Shown here piece after piece: positions 58,966-64,000 of a stretch of DNA of 64,000 bases. The stretch spans positions 434,001 to 498,000 of the forward strand of contig NZ_JAFCKF010000005.1 of the NCBI RefSeq assembly GCF_018130545.1. Direction: 5' to 3'. How positions within the stretch are numbered: the first letter of the stretch is position 1; each line of letters opens with the position of its first letter. The stretch is from Bradyrhizobium tropiciagri (GTDB lineage: Bacteria > Pseudomonadota > Alphaproteobacteria > Rhizobiales > Xanthobacteraceae). Both the position numbers and the translations under genes were made by a program. A model generated the notes under the pieces. That model ran no database searches. It was not told the origin of the DNA and saw nothing but the letters and a program-made list of their open reading frames with translations.

Positions 58966-60240
58966 TTACGTCATGCTCAGTTCGTGGCGGCCGACCACCA
59001 TCCAGTGCACCTCGTCCGGACCGTCAGCGAAGCGCAGATGGCGGACGTCCTGGTACATCTCGCCGAGCGGCGACCACTGCGAGATGCCGGTGGCGCCGTG
59101 CATCTGGATCGCCTGGTCGATCACCTTGCAGGCGCGCTCGGGCACCATGGCCTTGACCATCGAGACCCAGACGCGGGCTTCCTTGTTGCCGAGCACGTCC
59201 ATCGCCTTGGCCGCCTTCAGCACCATCAGCCGCATCGCCTCGATTTCGCAGCGCGCCTGGGCGATGATCTGCATGTTGCCGCCGAGATGGGCGATCTTCT
59301 TGCCGAACGCTTCGCGGGTCAGGCCACGCTGCACCATCATGTCGAGCGCCTTCTCGGCCTTGCCGATGGTGCGCATGCAATGATGGATGCGGCCCGGTCC
59401 GAGGCGGACCTGCGAGATCTCGAAGCCGCGGCCTTCGCCGAGCAGCATGTTCTCCTTCGGCACCTTGCAATTGTTGAAGCGCAGATGCATGTGGCCGCGC
59501 GGCGCATGGTCATGGCCGAACACATGCATGGGCCCAAGGATCTCGACGCCGGGGGTGTCGATGGGGACCAGGATCTGCGACTGCTGCTTGCTCGGCGCCG
59601 CGTCGGGATTGGTCTTCACCATCACGATCATGATCTTGCAGCGCGGATCGCCGGCGCCGGAGATGTAATACTTCTCGCCGTTGATCACCCACTCGTCGCC
59701 GACCAGCTTGGCGGTGGTCGAGATGTTCTTGGCGTCGGAGGAGGCGACGTTCGGCTCGGTCATCGCATAGGCCGAGCGGATCTCGCCGTTGAGCAGCGGC
59801 TTCAGCCACTTCTCCTTCTGCGCCTTGGTGCCGACGCGCTCCAGCACCTCCATGTTGCCGGTGTCGGGCGCCGAGCAGTTCATGGTCTCGGAGGCCAGCG
59901 GGCTCTTGCCGAGCTCGGCGGCGATATAGGCGTAGTCGAGGTTGTTGAGGCCGTCGCCGGTCTCGGCATCGGGCAGGAAGAAGTTCCAGAGGCCGACTTC
60001 CTTGGCCTTGTCCTTGGCCTTCTGCAGGATCGCGAGCTGCTCGTCGGTGAAGCTCCAGCGGTTCGTCTTCTTCTCGCCGGCGCGATAGAACTCGACCGAC
60101 ATCGGGTCGACGGTGTCGCGGATGAACTGCTTCACATGATCGTAGAGCGGGCGGACCTTGTCCGACATCCGCAGATCATTGAGCTCGTCGCCCGGATTGA
60201 GCGTGTAGTTCGTAGTGCGCGGCACATAGGCATGTTTCAT
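58966..60240 (-). CDS. Acyl-CoA dehydrogenase (ACAD10/11-type)
   Basis: This 424-residue flavoprotein has the FAD-binding YAMTEPNVASSDAKNISTTA (about 154-173) and NGEKYYISGAGDPRCKI. The C-terminal domain includes REAFGKKIAHLGGNMQIIAQARCEIEAMR and ATGISQWSPLGEMYQDVRHLRFADGPDEVH. The length and the MHGATGISQ ending fit the ACAD10/11-like group, which oxidises unusual or long acyl-CoAs. The APH-fold and DUF6285 genes at 62889-64000 belong to the gene set often seen with this type. A PsrA-type palindrome lies upstream. Confidence 0.92.
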   Translation of the reverse strand: MKHAYVPRTTNYTLNPGDELNDLRMSDKVRPLYDHVKQFIRDTVDPMSVEFYRAGEKKTNRWSFTDEQLAILQKAKDKAKEVGLWNFFLPDAETGDGLNNLDYAYIAAELGKSPLASETMNCSAPDTGNMEVLERVGTKAQKEKWLKPLLNGEIRSAYAMTEPNVASSDAKNISTTAKLVGDEWVINGEKYYISGAGDPRCKIMIVMVKTNPDAAPSKQQSQILVPIDTPGVEILGPMHVFGHDHAPRGHMHLRFNNCKVPKENMLLGEGRGFEISQVRLGPGRIHHCMRTIGKAEKALDMMVQRGLTREAFGKKIAHLGGNMQIIAQARCEIEAMRLMVLKAAKAMDVLGNKEARVWVSMVKAMVPERACKVIDQAIQMHGATGISQWSPLGEMYQDVRHLRFADGPDEVHWMVVGRHELSMT

Positions 60241-60356
60241 TGTCTTTTCTCCCTCGCGAAGGCGCGTTTCGCGGCGGACAATAGACGCGTGCGGCGCGAA
60301 GCGCGAGCACCGATTTCGTACGAGCGCTACCGCATCGCGGAATATCGCGACGGCGT

Positions 60357-60373
60357 TTCAAACGTTGTTTGAA
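60357..60373. promoter_or_regulatory. PsrA-type palindrome upstream of the acyl-CoA dehydrogenase
   Basis: TTCAAAC-GTT-GTTTGAA is a perfect 7-3-7 inverted repeat, 117 bases upstream of the acyl-CoA dehydrogenase start. The core CAAAC-N3-GTTTG fits the G/CAAAC(N2-4)GTTTG/C site of the TetR-family fatty-acid regulator PsrA of Pseudomonas. It could equally be part of a hairpin after the VOC gene, since flanking bases extend the pairing with one bulge. Confidence 0.5.
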
Positions 60374-60415
60374 CGCCGCCGCTCGCGACGCTTTTTGGAT
60401 CGCCTAGCCAGAGCG

Positions 60416-60793
60416 TCAGGGCATCCGATGCATTGCGCAGATCTTGTTGCCGTCGAGGTCGCGCAGATAGGCGAGGTAGAGCTTGACGCCATTGCCTTCG
60501 CGGACGCCCGGCGGGTCCTCGCAGGGCTTGCCGCCATTGGCGACGCCGGCGGCGTGCCAGGCCTCGACCTGCTCCGGCGAAGAGCAGGCAAAGCCGATTG
60601 TGCCGCCATTGGCGTGCGTCGCCGGCTCGCCGTTGATCGGCTTGGTCACCATGAAGATGCCGGCCTTGGTGAGATACATGATGCGGTACCCGTCGACCCG
60701 GGCCGGCCGGACGCCGAGCGTGCCAAGCAGCGCATCGTAGAACGCCTTGGCCTTGTCGAGATCGTTGGTGCCAACCATCACGTGTGAAAACAT
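60416..60793 (-). CDS. VOC-superfamily (glyoxalase-like) protein
   Basis: This 125-residue protein is a single vicinal-oxygen-chelate domain. VMVGTNDLDKAKAFYDALL carries the first metal His (His4, FSHVMVG), HANGGTIGFACSSPEQVEAWHAA forms the second half, and YLAYLRDLDGNKICAMHR holds the terminal acidic ligand region. Such proteins are glyoxalases, dioxygenases or resistance proteins; this small type is mostly uncharacterised. It stands 175 bases upstream of the acyl-CoA dehydrogenase on the same strand. Confidence 0.88.
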   Translation of the reverse strand: MFSHVMVGTNDLDKAKAFYDALLGTLGVRPARVDGYRIMYLTKAGIFMVTKPINGEPATHANGGTIGFACSSPEQVEAWHAAGVANGGKPCEDPPGVREGNGVKLYLAYLRDLDGNKICAMHRMP

Positions 60794-60992
60794 CTGAAAT
60801 ATCCTCTCTGCTTGCTTAAGAAAGTCGCCTCGTGCGTCCCTACGGCAAGAACGCTAGCAGCAGTTTTGTTTCGACGGAAGCGACGCGGCGTCGCTCCCTC
60901 AGCTTCAGAAGAGGGCAGGTAGACACAAGACTCGGGCACGTCTGCGCCGCGATGGTGCGGGTGTATGTTTCACCAGCCGCGCCACAATCTCA

Positions 60993-61137
60993 CTGTCGTC
61001 CCTGCGAAAGCAGGGACCCATAACCACGACCGTGCATTGTTGCAGGTGGTCGGAACGACGAGTCCCGATAACAACATCCGCCGCGGAGTATGGGTCCCTG
61101 CTCCCGTGCGCAATTGCGCACTAGGCAGGGACGACAG
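60993..61137. repeat. Inverted repeat, GTCGTCCCTGCGAA family, copy 2
   Basis: The ends CTGTCGTCCCTGC and GCAGGGACGACAG are perfect 13-bp terminal inverted repeats. The first 33 bases from GTCGTC match copy 1 (31588) with one difference. The centre contains a GTGCGCAATTGCGCAC palindrome. It occupies most of the 370-base gap between the VOC and SDR genes; 60794-60992 shows nothing I recognise. Confidence 0.85.
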
Positions 61138-61163
61138 CCGTGGATGCGGACGCAGCGCAGCTC

Positions 61164-61946
61164 TCAGAACGCCGTATACCCACCATCAATCACAAAGCAG
61201 TCCGCCGTATGATACGACGACGCCTTGCTCATGAGGTAGACGGCGATGCCGCCGAAATCGCTCGGCTCGCCGAAGCGGCGCACCGGGATGCGCGGCATCA
61301 CGTTGGCGACGAACTTGTCGTTGGCCATGATGCCGGCGGTCATGTCGCTCTTGATCCAGCCGGGCAGGATCGCGTTGGCGGTGACGCCGTGGCGGGCGAG
61401 CTCGACGCCGAGCGCGCGGCACAGCGCGTTCAGCGCGGCCTTGGTGCCGGCATAATGCTCGTTGCGCGCGGTGCCGAACAGCGAGGCGAGGCTCGAGGTT
61501 GCGACCAGCCGGCCGAACCGGTCGCCGGCTTCGGACCGCTCGGTCATGTGGCGTGCCGCAGCCTGGAACACATGAAACACGCCGTCGAGATTGGTCGCGA
61601 ACATCCTGCGCCATTCCTCCTCGGTGCGGTCGATGAAGGAGCGCCGTCCGCCGCCGCCGATGCCGGCATTGGCGAAGCAGCCGTCGACGCGGCCGAAGGT
61701 GTCGAGCGTTGCCTTCATTGCGGTCTTGACCGAGCCGGGATCGCTGACGTCGCAGAATTGCGTCGAGACCTTGCCGGGCCCGGCCTTCATCGAGGCCGCG
61801 GCGTTGGCGTTTTTTTCCGCGTTGCGGCCCCAGATCGCGACGTTGCAGCCGGCGGCGTTCAGCGCCTGCGCGATGCCGAGGCCGATGCCGCCATTGCCGC
61901 CAGTGATGACAGCGACGCGGCCGGTGAGATCGAAGATGCCACTCAT
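61164..61946 (-). CDS. SDR-family NAD(P)-dependent oxidoreductase
   Basis: This 260-residue classical SDR has ITGGNGGIGLGIA (about 14-26), CFANAGIGG, catalytic Ser in LVATSSLAS, the Tyr-x-x-x-Lys pair in HYAGTKAALNALCRAL and the C-terminal CFVIDGGYTAF. It is a normal active SDR, in contrast to the one at 29466. Start ATG 61946 has GGAAACC upstream; ATG 61958 is the alternative. It is divergent from the hydratase gene, with which it may share control in CoA-ester or alcohol metabolism. Confidence 0.88.
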   Translation of the reverse strand: MSGIFDLTGRVAVITGGNGGIGLGIAQALNAAGCNVAIWGRNAEKNANAAASMKAGPGKVSTQFCDVSDPGSVKTAMKATLDTFGRVDGCFANAGIGGGGRRSFIDRTEEEWRRMFATNLDGVFHVFQAAARHMTERSEAGDRFGRLVATSSLASLFGTARNEHYAGTKAALNALCRALGVELARHGVTANAILPGWIKSDMTAGIMANDKFVANVMPRIPVRRFGEPSDFGGIAVYLMSKASSYHTADCFVIDGGYTAF

Positions 61947-62040
61947 TGGGGTTTCCATTTGGTTTGGTGCGCGCTAATCACGCGTTCACGGATGGGCTTG
62001 CCGCCGACCATGGACAAGCCCGGCACAAAAATCAAATATG

Positions 62041-62056
62041 GGTCGAAGCATCGACC
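62041..62056. promoter_or_regulatory. Palindrome upstream of the enoyl-CoA hydratase gene
   Basis: GGTCGA-AGCA-TCGACC is a perfect 6-4-6 inverted repeat, followed directly by the palindrome TACCGCGGTA (62057-62066). It lies 42 bases before the hydratase start in the divergent gap with the SDR gene and may be an operator. Confidence 0.35.
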
Positions 62057-62097
62057 TACCGCGGTACCAACCGCCGAAGCAACGTAAAGAGGAAACC

Positions 62098-62892
62098 ATG
62101 CAGTTCAAGCACGTCACGCTCGACTTCGACGGATCGGTCGCGATCCTCAGGCTCGACCATCAGGAGGTCATGAACGCGGTCTCGATCGACATGCTGGGCG
62201 GGCTTGCCGAGGCGCTCGATGCGATCGACGACAAGCGCGACGAGGTGCGCTGCCTGGTGATCACGGGCGCCGGCCGCGCGTTCTGCACCGGCGCCAATCT
62301 GCAGGGCCGCAACCAGCAGCAGAAGCCCGGCAGGAGCAACGCCGGCGCGGCGCTGGAGACCGCGTTCCATCCGTTCCTCCGCCGATTGCGTAAGCTGCAC
62401 TGTCCGATCGTGACCGCGGTGAACGGTCCGGCTGCCGGCGCCGGGATGAGTTTTGCATTGATGGGCGACCTCATCCTGTGCGCGCGCTCGTCGTATTTCC
62501 TGCAGGCGTTCCGCCGCATTGGCCTGGTGCCGGATTGCGGCTCGACCTGGCTGCTGCCGCGGCTGATCGGCAAGGCGCGTTCGGTCGAGCTGTCGCTGCT
62601 CGGCGAGCGGCTGCCGGCCGAGAAGGCGCTGGAATGGGGCCTCGTCAACCGCGTCTATGACGACGCCGCGCTGATGGAAGAGACGATGAAGATGGCGCAC
62701 GATCTCGCCAACGGCCCGACGGTGGCGCTGTCGCTGATCCGCAAGCTCTATTGGGACAGCCCGGAAAACACCCTCGAGGATCAGCTCAATCTGGAATTCG
62801 AGTCGCAGCGGATCGCGGGCGGCGCCGAGGATTTCAAGGAAGGTGTCACCGCGTTCCTCGAGAAGCGGCCGGCGAAGTTCAAGGGCAAATGA
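62098..62892 (+). CDS. Enoyl-CoA hydratase/isomerase, PaaG-like
   Basis: This 264-residue crotonase-fold protein has the CoA oxyanion motifs GAGRAFCTGANLQG (57-70) and NGPAAGAGMSFALMGD (109-124). The active-site segment AFRRIGLVPDCGSTWLLPRL carries Asp146. Asp in GLVPDxG and the absence of the hydratase Glu at the first position are features of PaaG-type isomerases rather than simple hydratases. The following SLLGERLPAEKALEWGLVNRV also matches PaaG. It may therefore isomerise a double bond or epoxide of an acyl-CoA. ATG 62098 follows AAAGAGGAAA. Its stop overlaps the next gene (ATGA). Confidence 0.85.
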   Translation: MQFKHVTLDFDGSVAILRLDHQEVMNAVSIDMLGGLAEALDAIDDKRDEVRCLVITGAGRAFCTGANLQGRNQQQKPGRSNAGAALETAFHPFLRRLRKLHCPIVTAVNGPAAGAGMSFALMGDLILCARSSYFLQAFRRIGLVPDCGSTWLLPRLIGKARSVELSLLGERLPAEKALEWGLVNRVYDDAALMEETMKMAHDLANGPTVALSLIRKLYWDSPENTLEDQLNLEFESQRIAGGAEDFKEGVTAFLEKRPAKFKGK

Positions 62893-63872
62893 TCGAGACC
62901 GAACTCAGGCGCTGCGTCGCCGCGTTTCATCCGGGCGCGACCGGTGTTACGGGCGCCGCAAAACTCTCCGGCGGCGCCAGCCAGGAGACCTGGACATTCG
63001 ACATCGTGCACCCGGACGGCACGATCGGCGCCATCCTGCGCCGCGCGCCGCCGGGCTATGGTGCTGCGCCCGGCCGCGCCGCCGGTCTCGATGCGGAGGC
63101 CACGCTGATGCAGCTCGCGCATGACGCGGGCCTGCCGTCGCCGAAGGTGATGCACGTGCTGACGCCGGAGGACGGCCTTGGCCGCGGCTTCATCATGGCG
63201 CGGGTCGAAGGTGAGACCATCGCGCGGAAAATTTTGCGCGACGAGGAATATGCCAATGCGCGGCCGATGCTGGCGCGCCAGCTCGGCCGCGTCATCGCCG
63301 GCATCCACGGCCTGCCGCAGGCCAAGCTGCCGAAGCTGCGCAGCCTGACGGCGACCAAGGAGATCGAGGATCTCTCCCGCGAATATCACAGCTTCAACTG
63401 GCCGCGGCCGGTGTTCGAGCTGGCGCTGCGCTGGCTGCGCGATCACGATCCCGGGCCGTCGTCCGAGGTGACGCTGGTGCATGGCGATTTCCGCCACGGC
63501 AACCTGATCATCGGTCCTGACGGGGTCCGCGCGGTGCTCGACTGGGAGCTCGCGCATTTCGGTGATCCGATGGAGGATCTCGGCTGGATCTGCGTCAACT
63601 CGTGGCGCTTCGGCGAGATCGACAAGCCGGTCGGCGGCTTCGGCACGCGCGAGGATCTGTTCGCGGGCTATGAAGAAGCCGGCCGCAAGGCCGACCCGGA
63701 TCGCGTGAAGTTCTGGGAAGTGATGGGCACGCTGCGCTGGGGCGTGATGTGCTGCGGCATGATGCAGCGCTTCCGCCTCGGCCCCGATCACTCGATGGAA
63801 CGTGCGATGATCGGGCGCCGCGCGTCGGAGACCGAGATCGATTTGTTGCGGCTACTTGCTCCGCGAGGATGA
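62889..63872 (+). CDS. APH-fold phosphotransferase, ACAD10/11-kinase-like
   Basis: This 327-residue protein has the APH kinase fold with catalytic loop LVHGDFRHGNLIIGPDG (about 195-211) and metal site VLDWELAHFGDPMEDLGW. It resembles the N-terminal kinase domain of eukaryotic ACAD10/ACAD11, which phosphorylates 4-hydroxyacyl-CoA before the dehydrogenase domain acts. A separate acyl-CoA dehydrogenase of that type is encoded at 58966. It overlaps the hydratase gene by four bases and precedes the DUF6285 gene by one base, so the three are one operon. Confidence 0.87.
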   Translation: MIETELRRCVAAFHPGATGVTGAAKLSGGASQETWTFDIVHPDGTIGAILRRAPPGYGAAPGRAAGLDAEATLMQLAHDAGLPSPKVMHVLTPEDGLGRGFIMARVEGETIARKILRDEEYANARPMLARQLGRVIAGIHGLPQAKLPKLRSLTATKEIEDLSREYHSFNWPRPVFELALRWLRDHDPGPSSEVTLVHGDFRHGNLIIGPDGVRAVLDWELAHFGDPMEDLGWICVNSWRFGEIDKPVGGFGTREDLFAGYEEAGRKADPDRVKFWEVMGTLRWGVMCCGMMQRFRLGPDHSMERAMIGRRASETEIDLLRLLAPRG

Positions 63873-63873
63873 C

Positions 63874-64000
63874 ATGCAAGACGATCCGACACCCACCGAA
63901 CTGATCAAGGCCGTCGCCGATTTCCTGCGCAACGAGATCGCGCCTGCGATCAAGGGCCACAACAGCTTCAAGCTGCGCGTTGGCATCAACGCGCTCGACC
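63874..64000 (+). CDS. DUF6285 domain protein (5' part)
   Basis: Only the first 42 codons are in the window: PTPTELIKAVADFLRNEIAP followed by HNSFKLRVGINALD. This matches the start of DUF6285 proteins, small helical proteins of unknown function encoded after APH-fold kinases and next to acyl-CoA dehydrogenases in many proteobacteria and actinobacteria. ATG 63874 follows the kinase stop by one base. A role in the 4-hydroxyacyl-CoA phosphorylation step is possible but unproven. Confidence 0.75.
   Translation, partial: MQDDPTPTELIKAVADFLRNEIAPAIKGHNSFKLRVGINALD

Noticed and set aside
1-64000. Prophage, integrative element, transposase or CRISPR array
   Set aside because: No integrase, transposase, phage structural gene, tRNA-flanked attachment site or regularly spaced repeat array was found. 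The repeats present are isolated palindromic elements.

Overview
The window reads as chromosomal DNA of a high-GC alphaproteobacterium, most likely a Bradyrhizobium-like member of the Nitrobacteraceae. This is an inference from three things: the gene content (phenylacetate pathway, many solute-binding ABC systems, CoA-ester and acid-sugar catabolism), the very high GC third positions, and dispersed palindromic repeats of the sort common in that group. There is no rRNA, tRNA, CRISPR array, transposase or prophage gene. The window starts inside paaC and ends inside a DUF6285 gene.

Region 1 (1-6460, + strand) is the distal part of a phenylacetate operon (paaC-D-E, paaI, paaK), followed by an amidase-signature hydrolase and an MDR-type oxidoreductase. 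Region 2 (6568-11988) holds a YeeE/YedE-type sulfur transporter, a divergent EamA exporter and MocR regulator pair, a hydrolase-OsmC fusion and a sulfite-oxidase-fold molybdoenzyme. Region 3 (12001-15052, - strand) is a [3Fe-4S] ferredoxin, cytochrome P450 and MFS transporter unit behind a recognisable sigma70-type promoter.

Region 4 (15101-26175) is the most unusual part. Eight closely packed minus-strand genes (class II aldolase, peptide-type ABC transporter, 2-hydroxyacid dehydrogenase, APH-fold kinase, and a class III PLP enzyme that resembles ethanolamine-phosphate/phosphohydroxylysine phospho-lyases) face a GntR/FCD regulator and an acetylpolyamine-amidohydrolase-like deacetylase. The shared intergenic region carries two copies of a palindromic operator. 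I read this as an uptake, deacetylation, phosphorylation and ammonia/phosphate-elimination pathway for an N-acylated amino alcohol or hydroxy amino acid.

Region 5 (26305-40531) has a TetR regulator, a second amidase, a kynurenine-formamidase-like hydrolase, an atypical SDR, a tartrate/D-malate dehydrogenase, an M20 amidohydrolase with a 2-hydroxyacid dehydrogenase, a LysR gene divergent from a DUF1445 protein, and a complete branched-chain-amino-acid-type ABC transporter. Region 6 (40779-44932) encodes a tetronate pathway: LtnD, OtnI and OtnK, with OtnC divergent. Region 7 (45108-53460) has two chemoreceptors sharing a signalling domain and an upstream promoter element, then an RND pump and its adaptor. 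Region 8 (53650-64000) is a CoA/redox accessory region: thiolase-like protein, nitronate monooxygenase, YghU-type glutathione transferase, GNAT, flavin reductase, acyl-CoA dehydrogenase, VOC protein, SDR, PaaG-like hydratase/isomerase, APH-fold protein and DUF6285.

Many gaps are filled by long imperfect inverted repeats of several families, mostly at gene 3' ends. One of them (33948-34020) can fold as a three-armed cloverleaf.
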